Below are positions 1 to 8,222 of a stretch of 17,636 nucleotides of DNA, piece by piece. The stretch comes from an uncultured Bacteroidales bacterium (lineage in GTDB: Bacteria > Bacteroidota > Bacteroidia > Bacteroidales > Bacteroidaceae), in the NCBI GenBank assembly GCA_945788445.1, contig CALZMA010000003.1, positions 1-17,636 of the forward strand, written 5' to 3'. The position numbers were made by a program, and so were the translations under genes. The notes under the pieces are model-generated. The model had not been told where the DNA came from, made no database searches, and saw only the letters and a program-made list of their open reading frames with translations. Positions within the stretch are counted from its first letter, which is position 1. Each line of letters begins with the position of its first letter.

Positions 1-79
1 TTCCTCCGTGCTCGGCATCGAGCGCACGGCGGAGTTTGTCCGCACGTTTGTCGAGAGCAAACTCGCGCTGAACGATTAG
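1..79 (+). CDS. C-terminal end of an unidentified protein (partial)
   Basis: An open frame enters from the left edge (codons starting at base 2) and ends at TAG 77-79, giving 25 residues that finish with SKLALND. The codon use (GC-rich third positions) matches the neighbouring real genes, so it is probably the tail of a gene on the plus strand. Too little is present to name a family. Its stop codon lies inside the first 7-bp unit of the repeat array that follows, an arrangement seen again at birA and tex. Confidence 0.55.
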   Translation, partial: SSVLGIERTAEFVRTFVESKLALND

Positions 80-264
80 GATTTAGGAATTTGGAATTAG
101 GAATGAGGAATTAGGAATTGCTCCGTTAGCATCGGCGCTGCCTCATTTCTCACTCTTAATTCCTAATTCCTCATTCCTCACTCCTCATTCCTGACTCCTA
201 ATTCCTCATTCCTCATTCCTCATTCCTCACTCCTCATTCCTCACTCCTCATTCCTAATTGAAAA
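74..264. repeat. Family A composite repeat, copy 1 (7-bp units flanking a GC core)
   Basis: The left array has six purine-rich 7-bp units (gattagg, atttagg, aatttgg, aattagg, aatgagg, aattagg) at 74-115. A GC-rich core follows at 120-142 (gctccg...atcggcgctgcc). The right array, at about 143-260, carries the complementary units (ttcctaa, ttcctca, ctcctca) in many more copies and ends in cctaattgaaaa. Left and right arrays can pair into a long hairpin with the core at its tip. The arms are unequal, as expected if unit number changes by slippage or unequal exchange. The first unit contains the TAG stop of the upstream gene, and the right end lies 7 bases before the ATG of the next gene. Confidence 0.9.
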
Positions 265-271
265 TCCTGCT

Positions 272-925
272 ATGTTGCAAAAAATTCTTTCCCTCCTCTT
301 CCTCCTCTCGCTCTCCCTCGCGCCGCTCCATGCGCAGCAGGTGCAGGAGCAGAAGCGGAGTCGCAGCGTCTTCCTCTTCCCCGAGTTCCAGGACGCCAAA
401 ATCAAGCAGTCGTTCGGCCGCTACGCCAAGGCGAAGGCCAACATTTACCTCAAGGACGGCTCGCTCATGTATATGGAAAACGGGAAAATCATGCGCGCCT
501 ATACCCAGGGCATCTTCGGCGTGACCTTCGGCGACACCCTCGAATTCATGAAGGTCGACTCCGTGATGGCCCGCGTGGTGGCCCGCGACGGCTACAATTT
601 CCTGCTCTGCCTCACCACGGTGAACATGAAGCGCTACCGCGAGGAAGAAGCCGGCGGCACAGGACTTGACTATTTCCAGTTTGAGGACTTCAACGTGTTC
701 ATGAGCCTCAATGAGGACCGGCGCGACGACGACCTCGGCATCCCCCTGCAGGACAAATACTTCTTCAGCGCCAAGGGCTTTATCTTCCCCGCCAACGAAA
801 CGGCTTTCAAGAAGGCCATCGCGCCCGAACAGCAACAGCCCTTCAAGGTGCTCATGCAAAACCGCTTCTGGAGCTGGAAGGACCCCGAGTCGCTCAAGAT
901 GCTGCTTGAGTTCCTCCCCAAGTAG
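272..925 (+). CDS. Small secreted hypothetical protein
   Basis: This encodes 217 residues. The N-terminus is a clear Sec signal peptide: a lysine at position 4, a leucine/serine-rich hydrophobic run at residues 5-19, and a likely signal peptidase I site after LHA (residues 19-21), followed by a Gln-rich mature start. There is no lipobox cysteine, so it should be periplasmic or secreted rather than a lipoprotein. The mature part mixes short beta-like stretches (NIYLKDGSLMYMENGKIM, residues 57-74) with an acidic segment (EDRRDDD, 148-154). I do not recognise a named family. The ATG is chosen because it gives an intact signal peptide. The gene follows the family A repeat directly and lies 72 bases ahead of the menA ATG in the same direction, so co-transcription is possible. 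Confidence 0.8.
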   Translation: MLQKILSLLFLLSLSLAPLHAQQVQEQKRSRSVFLFPEFQDAKIKQSFGRYAKAKANIYLKDGSLMYMENGKIMRAYTQGIFGVTFGDTLEFMKVDSVMARVVARDGYNFLLCLTTVNMKRYREEEAGGTGLDYFQFEDFNVFMSLNEDRRDDDLGIPLQDKYFFSAKGFIFPANETAFKKAIAPEQQQPFKVLMQNRFWSWKDPESLKMLLEFLPK

Positions 926-997
926 CGACTGCAAGCCGCCCCATCCCCGCCCGACAGAACAACCCGGCCCCCTGTGCCACAAATATTCCCCACAGCC

Positions 998-1864
998 ATG
1001 TTACGTTACTGGTTCCTGGCCGCCCGCCCCAAGACCCTCACGGCCGCACTCATCCCCGTAGCCACCGCCACCGCCCTGGCCCATGCCGAGGGCGTAGCCC
1101 GGTGGGAACCCGCCCTCCTGTGCTTCCTCTTCGCCGCCCTCATGCAGGTAGCGGCCAACTTCATCAACGACCTCTTCGACTACCTCAAGGGCAGCGACCG
1201 CGAAGACCGCCTGGGTCCCGAGCGCGCCGTGGCCCAGGGGTGGATCAGTCCGCGCGCCATGCGCTTCGGCATCGCCTTCACCCTCATGCTCGCCTGCGGG
1301 GCGGGGTCGGGCCTGCTCTGCTATGGCGGCCCCGAACTCATTGCCGTGGGTGCCGCCTGCGTGGTCTTCGCCTTTCTCTACACCACGGTGCTCTCCTACC
1401 GCGGCATGGGCGACCTGCTCGTGTGGGTCTTCTTCGGCTTCGTTCCCGTGCTCGGCACCTACTACGTCCAGGCCGGTACGCTCAGCGGCTCCGCCTGGTG
1501 GCTCGCGGCCGCCGTGGGGCTCGTCACCGATACCCTCTTGGTGCTCAACAACTACCGCGACCGCGAACAGGACGCGCTCAGCGGCAAGCGGACACTGGTG
1601 GTGCGCTTCGGCGAGCGCTTCGGCAGCCTCTTCTACCTCCTCCAGGGCGTGGCGGCCGTTCTCTGTGGCGCACTCACCGCCTTCTACGGCCACACCTGGA
1701 TGGCCGTGCTCCCCATCCTCTACCTCCTGCCGCACTACCTCACCTGGCGCAAGATGGTGGAAATCCGCCGCGGCCGCGAACTCAACCGCATCCTCGCCTT
1801 CACCTCGCGCAACATGCTCACCTTCGCCGTCCTCGTCGTCCTCGCCCTTTGGGTGGCCGCGTAG
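998..1864 (+). CDS. menA: 1,4-dihydroxy-2-naphthoate polyprenyltransferase (menaquinone biosynthesis)
   Basis: MenA is an integral membrane enzyme of the UbiA superfamily that attaches the polyprenyl chain to 1,4-dihydroxy-2-naphthoate, giving demethylmenaquinone. The protein has 288 residues, typical for the family. The first Asp-rich motif is at residues 54-67 (NFINDLFDYLKGSD) and is followed by DRLGPERAV, the MenA-type signature. The second is at 184-199 (NNYRDREQDALSGKRT). These bind the prenyl diphosphate through Mg2+. About eight to nine hydrophobic segments are visible. An in-frame GTG at 974 would add eight residues, but the ATG at 998 gives the usual MenA start (MLRYWFLAARPKTL), so I use it. 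Other menaquinone genes are not in the window. Menaquinone is the normal respiratory quinone of Bacteroidetes. Confidence 0.95.
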   Translation: MLRYWFLAARPKTLTAALIPVATATALAHAEGVARWEPALLCFLFAALMQVAANFINDLFDYLKGSDREDRLGPERAVAQGWISPRAMRFGIAFTLMLACGAGSGLLCYGGPELIAVGAACVVFAFLYTTVLSYRGMGDLLVWVFFGFVPVLGTYYVQAGTLSGSAWWLAAAVGLVTDTLLVLNNYRDREQDALSGKRTLVVRFGERFGSLFYLLQGVAAVLCGALTAFYGHTWMAVLPILYLLPHYLTWRKMVEIRRGRELNRILAFTSRNMLTFAVLVVLALWVAA

Positions 1865-1991
1865 GCGGGGCAGGGCAGCGGGGTGCCCGTTCGTTCGCCG
1901 TTATTCCAAGTGCAGTTAGCAATATTTAGGATAATCAGACAAAACATCGGTGGTTTGTTAGGGAAACTCCGCGGTATTGGACATTTTGTTT

Positions 1992-1999
1992 TAACTTTG
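1992..1999 (+). promoter_or_regulatory. Candidate -7 element for sulP (TAACTTTG)
   Basis: TAACTTTG matches the Bacteroidetes -7 consensus TAnnTTTG and lies 40 bases ahead of the sulP ATG, which would place transcription start near 2006. No convincing TTG/TTTG -33 element is found 19-21 bases upstream. The surrounding 1865-2039 gap is locally AT-rich against GC-rich flanks, as expected for a promoter region. The call is by consensus only. Confidence 0.4.
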
Positions 2000-2039
2000 T
2001 CCGTGAAAATAAACAAAATCCATTTAATAATTCCAGCGA

Positions 2040-3728
2040 ATGAGCAATTTCAGTTTTGCGCCGCGCCTCTTCAGTGAGCTGCGGCACTACAACAAGGAGA
2101 AGTTTGCCGCCGACCTCATGGCAGGTCTCATTGTCGGCATTGTGGCCCTTCCGTTGGCCATCGCTTTCGGTATTGCCTCCGGCGTTTCCCCCTCGCAGGG
2201 CATCCTTACGGCCATCATCGGCGGTTTCCTCGTGTCCGCCCTCGGCGGCAGCCGCGTACAGATTGGCGGTCCTACGGGCGCGTTCATCGTGATTATCTAC
2301 GGCATCGTCAGCAATCCCGAGCTCGGCCTTTCGGGTCTCATGATTGCCACCATGCTGGCGGGCCTCTTCCTCATCCTTCTCGGAGCCTGCCGCCTCGGCA
2401 CCATCATCAAGTTCATTCCCTATCCCATCGTGGTAGGTTTCACGAGCGGTATCGCCGTGACCATCTTCACCACCCAAATCAAGGACCTCTTCGGCCTCTC
2501 CATCGAGGGCAAGCTCCCCGGCGACTTCCTCTCGAAGTGGGCCGTCTACTTCCAGCACTTCCACACGGTCGACTGGATTACGACCGCCATGGGCCTGCTG
2601 AGCATTGCCGTCATCGCCCTCACTCCCAAGGTGTCGAAGAAGGTGCCGGGTTCGCTGGTGGCCATTGTGCTCATGACCGTGGCCGGCTATTTCCTCAACG
2701 CCGCCAACCTCGGTTTCCACATCACCACCATCGGTGACCAGTTCGGCGAAATCAAGGCTACCATCCCCGAGCTCCAGGTGCCCAACCTCACCTGGGAGAG
2801 CGTGAAGAGCCTGCTTCCCACCGCCATGGTCATTGCCGTGCTCGGTGCCATTGAGTCGCTCCTCTCCGCCACCGTTGCCGACGGTGTGTGCGGCGACCAC
2901 CACAACTCCAACCAGGAACTCATCGGCCAGGGCGTGGCAAACCTCTGCACGCCTCTCTTCGGCGGCATCCCCTGTACGGGTGCCATTGCCCGCACCATGA
3001 CGAACATCAACAACGGAGGCCGTACGCCCGTGGCGGGCATCATCCACGCTGCCGTGCTGCTTGTCATCTTCCTCGTGCTCATGCCCCTCGCGGCCTATAT
3101 CCCCATGGCCTGTCTGGCCGGCGTGCTGGTGATTGTGTCGTACAACATGAGCGGCTGGCGCACTTTCCTCCAGTTGATGAAGAACCCCAAGAGCGACATC
3201 ATCGTGCTCTTCATGACTTTCTTCCTCACGGTCATCTTCGACCTCACCATTGCCATCGAAGTGGGCTTGCTCGTGGCCTGCCTCCTCTTCATGCGCCGCA
3301 TGGCCGAGACTACGCAGATCAAGGTGATTGCCGATGAAATCGACCCCAACGATGAAACCGATGCCGTGGTTCACGAAGAGCACCTCATCATTCCCGAGGG
3401 CGTGGAGGTGTACGAAATCAACGGACCCTATTTCTTCGGTATTGCCAACAAGTTTGAGGAACTCATGTCGGCCATGAACGACCATCCGAAGGTGCGCGTC
3501 ATCCGCATGCGCCGTGTGCCCTTCATCGACTCCACGGGTATCCACAACCTGCAGAACCTCTGCGAAATGTCGCACCGCGAAGGCACGCACATCGTCCTCT
3601 CGGGCGTCACGCCGAACGTCTACTCGGTGCTGGAACACAACGGTTTCTGCCGGCTCCTCGGCAAGGACCATATCTGCCCCAACATCAACGTGGCCCTCGA
3701 GCGCGCCGCTTCCATCGTGAAGCGGTAG
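2040..3728 (+). CDS. SulP family anion transporter with C-terminal STAS domain
   Basis: This is an inner-membrane anion transporter of the SulP/SLC26 family. Substrates in the family include sulfate, bicarbonate and other anions, and the sequence does not tell which applies. It has 562 residues, a standard length. The membrane domain spans about residues 20-418 and includes the GGPTGAF motif (76-82), the GAIESLLSA helix with its conserved Glu (269-277), and NQELIGQGVAN (291-301). The cytoplasmic STAS domain covers about 455-556 and carries DSTG at 497-500, the spot equivalent to the phosphorylatable DSxG loop of SpoIIAA-type domains. No carbonic anhydrase or sulfate-assimilation gene is nearby to suggest the substrate. 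The gene is probably a single unit, with its own -7 element upstream and a strong hairpin between it and convergent tdk. Confidence 0.92.
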   Translation: MSNFSFAPRLFSELRHYNKEKFAADLMAGLIVGIVALPLAIAFGIASGVSPSQGILTAIIGGFLVSALGGSRVQIGGPTGAFIVIIYGIVSNPELGLSGLMIATMLAGLFLILLGACRLGTIIKFIPYPIVVGFTSGIAVTIFTTQIKDLFGLSIEGKLPGDFLSKWAVYFQHFHTVDWITTAMGLLSIAVIALTPKVSKKVPGSLVAIVLMTVAGYFLNAANLGFHITTIGDQFGEIKATIPELQVPNLTWESVKSLLPTAMVIAVLGAIESLLSATVADGVCGDHHNSNQELIGQGVANLCTPLFGGIPCTGAIARTMTNINNGGRTPVAGIIHAAVLLVIFLVLMPLAAYIPMACLAGVLVIVSYNMSGWRTFLQLMKNPKSDIIVLFMTFFLTVIFDLTIAIEVGLLVACLLFMRRMAETTQIKVIADEIDPNDETDAVVHEEHLIIPEGVEVYEINGPYFFGIANKFEELMSAMNDHPKVRVIRMRRVPFIDSTGIHNLQNLCEMSHREGTHIVLSGVTPNVYSVLEHNGFCRLLGKDHICPNINVALERAASIVKR

Positions 3729-3731
3729 GCA

Positions 3732-3755
3732 CTGCGCGCTGCGCGCTGTGCGCAG
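3732..3755 (+). terminator. Short GC-rich hairpin after sulP
   Basis: CTGCGC at 3732-3737 pairs with GCGCAG at 3750-3755, starting 3 bases past the sulP stop. No T-tract follows directly, although the larger family B hairpin begins 10 bases later. It may be an accessory stem of the 3' end rather than a terminator in its own right. Confidence 0.3.
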
Positions 3756-3764
3756 GATAGAAGA

Positions 3765-3852
3765 AAAAAGGTTATGAGGCTATAAAGTCACTGCTAATGG
3801 TTTGCCCCCTTAGTAGTAACTTTATAGCCTCATAACCTTTTTCCTTATAACC
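3765..3852. repeat. Family B palindromic repeat, copy 1; likely bidirectional terminator
   Basis: A perfect 24-bp inverted repeat runs 3765-3788 and 3819-3842. It begins with five A and ends with five T, so either strand would make a stable stem followed by a U-tract. The stem continues inward with few mismatches (for example 3790-3797 against 3810-3817, with one G-U pair) to a small loop near 3801-3806. It sits between the convergent genes sulP and tdk and could end transcription of both. The arms are built from units like aggttatg and aggctata, shared with three other sites in the window. A further unit (ttataacc) follows at 3845-3852. Confidence 0.85.
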
Positions 3853-3864
3853 TGCGCTGGGCGC

Positions 3865-4431
3865 TCACCGCTTTGCGTTGAGGTAGCAAGCCCGGCAGAG
3901 CGGTTCGTATTCCGCCTGTTCGCCCAGGAGCACCTGTTCTTCGTTCTTCACGATGCGGTGCGACACGTGGGCCAGGTTGCCGCAGCGCACGCAGATGGCG
4001 TGTACCTTCGTCACGTCCTCGGCGATGGCCATCAGCGCAGGCATCGGGCCGAAGGGTTTTCCCTGGAAGTCCATGTCCAGTCCGGCAACAATCACCCGCT
4101 TCCCCATGTCGGCCAGCTCGCGGCACACCTCTACCAGCGACTCGTCGAAAAACTGTGCTTCGTCAATGCCCACCACCTGTGCGCCCGAGGCCAGCAGGAG
4201 CAGGCTCGCGGGTGAGTCGATGGGCGTGGAGCGAATGGAGTTCGCGTCGTGCGATACCACCTCCTCGTCCGAATAGCGCGTGTCGATGGTCGGCTTGTAG
4301 ATTTCCACCCTTTGGCGGGCAATCTTGGCGCGCTTCAGGCGGCGGATGAGTTCCTCTGTCTTTCCCGAAAACATCGAACCGCAAACCACCTCAATGCGCC
4401 CGTGGTTGTAATGTATGGCTTCTTGGTACAT
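3865..4431 (-). CDS. tdk: Thymidine kinase (type II)
   Basis: The enzyme phosphorylates thymidine to dTMP with ATP in the cytosolic pyrimidine salvage pathway. It has 188 residues, normal for bacterial type II (TK1-like) enzymes. The P-loop GSMFSGKT is at residues 18-25. The Walker B-like DEAQ is at 90-93, where the Glu is the expected catalytic base. The zinc lasso has CVRC at 147-150 and CRAC at 179-182. The FQGKPFGP segment (122-129) belongs to the family's substrate-binding region. The ATG at 4431 gives the usual short N-terminus ahead of the P-loop. It lies downstream of gpmI on the same strand, separated by a family B repeat, and no clean TAnnTTTG is visible in that gap. It converges on sulP. 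Confidence 0.96.
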   Translation of the reverse strand: MYQEAIHYNHGRIEVVCGSMFSGKTEELIRRLKRAKIARQRVEIYKPTIDTRYSDEEVVSHDANSIRSTPIDSPASLLLLASGAQVVGIDEAQFFDESLVEVCRELADMGKRVIVAGLDMDFQGKPFGPMPALMAIAEDVTKVHAICVRCGNLAHVSHRIVKNEEQVLLGEQAEYEPLCRACYLNAKR

Positions 4432-4462
4432 GATATTGGATTTTGTTTGTAGTAATCAAGAT

Positions 4463-4547
4463 TAAGAGGTTATAAAGTTACGGGCTAAAGGTCGGACCCT
4501 TAGCAGTAACTCTATAACCTCATAACCTTGTTGCTTATAGCCTCTTA
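4463..4547. repeat. Family B palindromic repeat, copy 2, between gpmI and tdk
   Basis: Arms at 4466-4481 (gaggttataaagttac) and 4506-4521 pair with one mismatch around a core (gggctaaagg...cccttagcag) that aligns with the core of copy 1. Further units (cataacc, ttatagcctctta) extend the right side, and taagagg at 4463-4469 is matched by cctctta at 4541-4547. The element starts about 22 bases past the gpmI stop (minus strand) and ends about 30 bases before the tdk ATG, so it may end gpmI transcription or shape a gpmI-tdk readthrough transcript. Confidence 0.8.
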
Positions 4548-4569
4548 TTGAAGGCTGACGCGTGGAGCG

Positions 4570-6105
4570 TTAGTCTTCGATAAGATTGCGTCCCGTCATC
4601 TCTGCGGGTTGGGGAAGGCCCATGATGTGGAGGAGCGAGGGAGCTACATCGGCCAGCACGCCGTTGGTCACGCGGGCATTCTTGTTCTCCGTCACATAGA
4701 TGAAGGGAACGGGGTTCAGCGAGTGAGCCGTGTTGGGGCTGCCGTCGGCGTTGAGCGCGTTGTCGGCGTTACCGTGGTCGGCAATGATAACCGTTTCATA
4801 GCCTGCGGCATTGGCGGCAGTCACCACCTCGTTCACGCACTGGTCCACTGCCTTTACGGCCTGCTCGATGGCGCTGTACACACCCGTGTGGCCCACCATG
4901 TCGCCGTTGGCGAAGTTCACCACGATGAAGTCGTAGTTGTTCGTGCCGATGGCCTCCACCAGCTTGTCCTTCACCTCGTAGGCCGACATTTCCGGCTTCA
5001 GGTCGTAGGTAGCTACCTTGGGCGAAGCCACCAGGATGCGTTCTTCACCTTCGTAGGGCGTTTCGCGGCCACCGTTGAAGAAGAAAGTAACGTGGGCGTA
5101 CTTCTCCGTTTCAGCCGTGTGGAGCTGGCGAAGTCCCTTTGCGGAGAGGTATTCGCCGAGCGTGTTCGTCACGTTCTCTTTCGGGAAGAGGATGTGAACG
5201 CCCTGGAACGAAGCATCGTACGGCGTCATGCAGAAATACTGGAGGCCGGGGATGGTCTGCATGCCTTCCTGCGGCATGTCCTGCTGCGTGAGCACCACGG
5301 TGAGTTCCTTGGCGCGGTCGTTGCGGTAGTTGAAGAAGATGACCACGTCGCCCTCCTGGATGCGTCCGTCCACGTTCGCATTCACGAGCGGTTCCATGAA
5401 TTCATCCGTATTCTTGTGTTCGGGGCTGTCGCTGTCGTAGCAGCTCTGCACGCCTTCCACCATGTCCGTGACGCTGCGGCCCTTGCCGTGTACGAGCTGG
5501 TCGTAGGCCACCTTCACGCGGTCCCAGCGCTTGTCGCGGTCCATGGCGTAGAAGCGGCCGATGATGGAAGCGATGTGTGCGCCGTTAGTGTCGCAGACCT
5601 GCTGCAGGCTTTCGATGAAGCCCTTGCCGCTGCGGGGGTCGGTGTCGCGGCCGTCCATGAAGCAGTGTACGAAGGTGCGTTCGGCCACACCCGTTTCGCG
5701 GGCAATCTCAATGAGCTTGAAGAGGTGGTCCAGCGAACTGTGTACGCCGCCCGTCGAGGTGAGGCCCATGAGGTGGAGGCGCTTGCCGTTCTCCTTGGCA
5801 TAGTTGTAGGCAGCCTGGATTTCGGGGTTCTGCATGATGGAACCGTCGGCACAGGCGCGGTTGATTTTCACGAGGTCCTGGTAAACAATGCGGCCCGCGC
5901 CGATGTTCAGGTGACCCACTTCAGAGTTGCCCATCTGTCCGTCGGGCAGACCCACGTTCTCGCCCGAGGTGAGGAGCTGAGAGTGGGGATAGGTGGCATT
6001 GAGGTGGTCCATGAAAGGGGTGGGGGTTTCGAAGATCACGTCGCCGTGGTCGTGGCGGCCGATGCCCCATCCGTCGAGGATAATGAGGAGAGCTTTCTTT
6101 GACAT
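4570..6105 (-). CDS. gpmI: 2,3-bisphosphoglycerate-independent phosphoglycerate mutase
   Basis: This glycolytic enzyme interconverts 3- and 2-phosphoglycerate using two Mn2+ ions and a phosphoserine intermediate, and belongs to the alkaline phosphatase superfamily. It has 511 residues, the usual length. Visible motifs are DGWG at 11-14, GNSEVGH at 59-65 with the catalytic Ser61, the substrate-binding MDGRDTDP at 150-157, ANGDMVGH at 399-406, ADHGNAD at 442-448 and AHSLNPVPF at 460-468. The Asp and His residues in these motifs are the expected metal ligands. The open frame extends 30 codons further upstream, but the ATG at 6105 begins [14 protein letters not shown], the family's normal start. 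The upstream gap to the DUF349 gene has a hairpin but no clear promoter. Confidence 0.97.
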   Translation of the reverse strand: MSKKALLIILDGWGIGRHDHGDVIFETPTPFMDHLNATYPHSQLLTSGENVGLPDGQMGNSEVGHLNIGAGRIVYQDLVKINRACADGSIMQNPEIQAAYNYAKENGKRLHLMGLTSTGGVHSSLDHLFKLIEIARETGVAERTFVHCFMDGRDTDPRSGKGFIESLQQVCDTNGAHIASIIGRFYAMDRDKRWDRVKVAYDQLVHGKGRSVTDMVEGVQSCYDSDSPEHKNTDEFMEPLVNANVDGRIQEGDVVIFFNYRNDRAKELTVVLTQQDMPQEGMQTIPGLQYFCMTPYDASFQGVHILFPKENVTNTLGEYLSAKGLRQLHTAETEKYAHVTFFFNGGRETPYEGEERILVASPKVATYDLKPEMSAYEVKDKLVEAIGTNNYDFIVVNFANGDMVGHTGVYSAIEQAVKAVDQCVNEVVTAANAAGYETVIIADHGNADNALNADGSPNTAHSLNPVPFIYVTENKNARVTNGVLADVAPSLLHIMGLPQPAEMTGRNLIED

Positions 6106-6187
6106 ATCGGAGAATGCTGAAATATTTTTGGTTTTGAAAAAGCGTTTGGGGGAGGACATCCCGCTGCAGCGGCCAGCCCCTATTGCC

Positions 6188-6217
6188 AAGCCCAAGAGAG
6201 CGGGCTCCCTTGGGCTT
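6188..6217 (-). terminator. Hairpin downstream of the DUF349 gene
   Basis: aagcccaag (6188-6196) and cttgggctt (6209-6217) are a perfect 9-bp inverted repeat, and the spacer itself contains GAG/CTC pairing. It lies 43 bases beyond the DUF349 stop on the minus strand and about 80 bases before the gpmI ATG. There is no T-tract after the stem, so intrinsic termination is uncertain. It could instead protect a processed 3' end. Confidence 0.4.
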
Positions 6218-6259
6218 GCGGGCCGGGCGGAACCGTCCGGGGTGTCGGGCGCGGGCGGA

Positions 6260-8086
6260 CTACTTCAGCAGTTCGAGCTTCTGCCCGATTTCTGCGAGGT
6301 CGTCCTTGAGGCGCTGTATTTTCTTTTCGAGGTCAGCCACGAGTGCGTTGCCCTTCGAGGTCGAGGTGCGGAAGAAGCCGAGGTTCGTTTCGTAGTTCTT
6401 GATTTCCTGCTTCTTCGCCTCGAGTGCCCCTTGCAGGCGCTGGCGTTCGCGCTGCAGCTCGTTGGTCGGCTTTTCGGCCACGCTGCGGCGGTAGTCGTCG
6501 ATGCGGCGACGGCCTGCGTTCTCGTGGAGTTTGTCGTAAATCTTGTCGCAAAGTTCGCGGTAGGCGCGGTACGTCTTTTCCTTCTTGCTGAAAGGCACGT
6601 GGCCTATTTCGTTCCAGCGCGCCTGGAGTTCGCGTACGGCAGCGAGCTGTGCCTTTGCGTCCTCGGCGGGATTTTCGGCAAGGCCGCGGAGCTGTTCGAT
6701 GAGTTCCAGCTTCTGTTGCAGGTTTGCCTCCTCCGTGCGTCGCTGTCCGGCGTGCGCCTCGTTGCGCTGGTGGAAGAAGTGGTTGCAGGCATCGTTGAAG
6801 CGCTTCCACACGATGTCCGACTGCTTGTGCGCTACGGGACCGATTTTCTTCCATTCCTTCTGGAGTTCCACGAGTTTCTGTCCCGTGGCGTTCCAGTCAG
6901 TGCTGTCGCGCAGAGCCTCGGCCTGTGCGATGAGCGCGTTCTTTGCGGCGAGGTTTGCGCTGAGGCGTTCGCGGCTCTGCTTGAAGTAAGCCGTCTTTGC
7001 CTGGAAGAAGCGGTCGCAGGCCGAACGGAAGCGCTCGAAGATTTCGGCGTTCACCTTGCGCGGCGTGAAACCGATTTGCTTCCACTGTGCCTGGAATTCC
7101 AGCACCCGCTTCGTGGTCTCCTCCCACTGCGCGTAGGTTTGCAGGCTGTCGAGGTCGAGTGCCTCAACCTGCTGGCAGAGCTGCGTCTTCTGCTCCAGGT
7201 TCTGCGCCTCGCGCGCCTTGATTTGTTCAAAGTGCTCCTGGTGACGCTTGTTCACTGCGGTCGAGGCATCTTTGAAGCGCTTCCAGATTTCCTCGCGGAG
7301 CTCTTTGGCCACGGGGCCTGTTTCGCGGAACTCAGCGTGCAGTTTCTGGAGCTGGTGGAAAGCCGAGATGGGGTCCTCTACCGAGGCCAGTTTTTCGGCC
7401 GCTTCGCAGAGGTGGGTCTTGATTTCGAGGTTCTTCTTGAAGTCGTAGGCCCTCATTTCGTGGTTGAGGCGGAGCTGGTCGTAGAACTGCTCCACGTAGA
7501 GCTGGTAGTTCTTCCAGAGTTCTGTGGCGTTTTCGGGCGGCACGGGGCCCACCTCTTTCCATTTAGCCTGGAGCTGTTTGGCCTGTTCGTAGCCCTTGTC
7601 GGCCGCTTCGGGTGTGGCGGCCAGTTCCTTCAGGCTGTCAATGATTTGCTGCTTCTGTTCCAGGTTTGCCAGCTTTTCGCGTTCTGCGGCTTCTGCTGCT
7701 TTAGATCGAAGTTCGCGGATGAGCGCCAGCTGCGCCTTGAAGTTTTCCTCGTCACCGTCGGGTTGCGGCACGAAAGCTTCGGGCTCGCCGCCCTCGGCGA
7801 TGTATTTTTCTCTTTCGGCTACTACCTCGGCGGTATGGAAGCGGTAGTAGAGCATCTTGAGCCGGTCCAGTTCCTGTCGCTCCACGGCGGTTGCGCCTTG
7901 GTAAACGATTTCTTTGAGGCGGTCGATGACATCGGCCTTGCTCTGCGGCTCAGCGGGAGCCGTGGCTTGGGGCGCTTCGGCTTCGTTGGCCGGTGTATCG
8001 TTGGAGGCCGCGGGGGTTGCTACTGCGGGGCAGGCGGCTTGCGCCGGCGCTTCGCTTGCTTCGGTAGTGTGCTTGATTTCGTCCAT
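6260..8086 (-). CDS. DUF349 repeat protein (long helical/coiled-coil protein)
   Basis: This 608-residue protein is made mostly of DUF349 repeats. Five copies are anchored by W/F-x-x-hydrophobic/T-G motifs: KWKEVGPV (W176), EFRETGPV (F253), QWKQIGFT (W335), EWKKIGPV (W412) and RWNEIGHV (W491). They are spaced 77-82 residues apart, each followed by a charged helix with W/Y/F-K-R-F-like residues. The first ~50 residues are low-complexity, rich in Ala, Pro, Glu and Thr. A helical linker precedes the repeats, and a C-terminal predicted coiled coil (about 540-608) ends the protein. There is no signal peptide or membrane segment, so it is likely cytoplasmic. The molecular role of DUF349 proteins is not established, and I assign none. 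It lies between corA and gpmI on the same strand. The leader has a 7-bp hairpin, but no clean TAnnTTTG was found. Confidence 0.93.
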   Translation of the reverse strand: MDEIKHTTEASEAPAQAACPAVATPAASNDTPANEAEAPQATAPAEPQSKADVIDRLKEIVYQGATAVERQELDRLKMLYYRFHTAEVVAEREKYIAEGGEPEAFVPQPDGDEENFKAQLALIRELRSKAAEAAEREKLANLEQKQQIIDSLKELAATPEAADKGYEQAKQLQAKWKEVGPVPPENATELWKNYQLYVEQFYDQLRLNHEMRAYDFKKNLEIKTHLCEAAEKLASVEDPISAFHQLQKLHAEFRETGPVAKELREEIWKRFKDASTAVNKRHQEHFEQIKAREAQNLEQKTQLCQQVEALDLDSLQTYAQWEETTKRVLEFQAQWKQIGFTPRKVNAEIFERFRSACDRFFQAKTAYFKQSRERLSANLAAKNALIAQAEALRDSTDWNATGQKLVELQKEWKKIGPVAHKQSDIVWKRFNDACNHFFHQRNEAHAGQRRTEEANLQQKLELIEQLRGLAENPAEDAKAQLAAVRELQARWNEIGHVPFSKKEKTYRAYRELCDKIYDKLHENAGRRRIDDYRRSVAEKPTNELQRERQRLQGALEAKKQEIKNYETNLGFFRTSTSKGNALVADLEKKIQRLKDDLAEIGQKLELLK

Positions 8087-8117
8087 AATCAGTTGGATAG
8101 GGTCAGTACTGTGGGGG

Positions 8118-8137
8118 AGGCATCGCTGCGGATGCCT
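8118..8137 (-). promoter_or_regulatory. Leader hairpin upstream of the DUF349 gene
   Basis: aggcatc (8118-8124) and gatgcct (8131-8137) form a perfect 7-bp stem with a 6-base loop, about 32 bases before the DUF349 ATG and inside its probable 5' leader. It could affect translation or be an operator-like dyad. No T-tract follows, so it is not a typical terminator for the upstream corA gene. Confidence 0.3.
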
Positions 8138-8222
8138 GTTGGGTTTGGGGTATTTGGAAATGCAAATGAAACTATTATTTTTGTATCGGCCAAATCTGCT
8201 TTTGGTTTTTTCTATGCGGGGG

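Noticed and set aside
74..264. Tandem short units considered as a CRISPR array
   Set aside because: Units are 7 bp with no spacers and are inverted around a core. There are no cas genes.
974..997. Upstream GTG start for menA
   Set aside because: It adds eight residues not typical of MenA, whereas the ATG at 998 gives the standard N-terminus.
8176..8183. TATTTTTG on the plus strand, a match to the -7 consensus
   Set aside because: It would drive antisense transcription into corA with no gene to serve. Probably chance in a short AT-rich gap.
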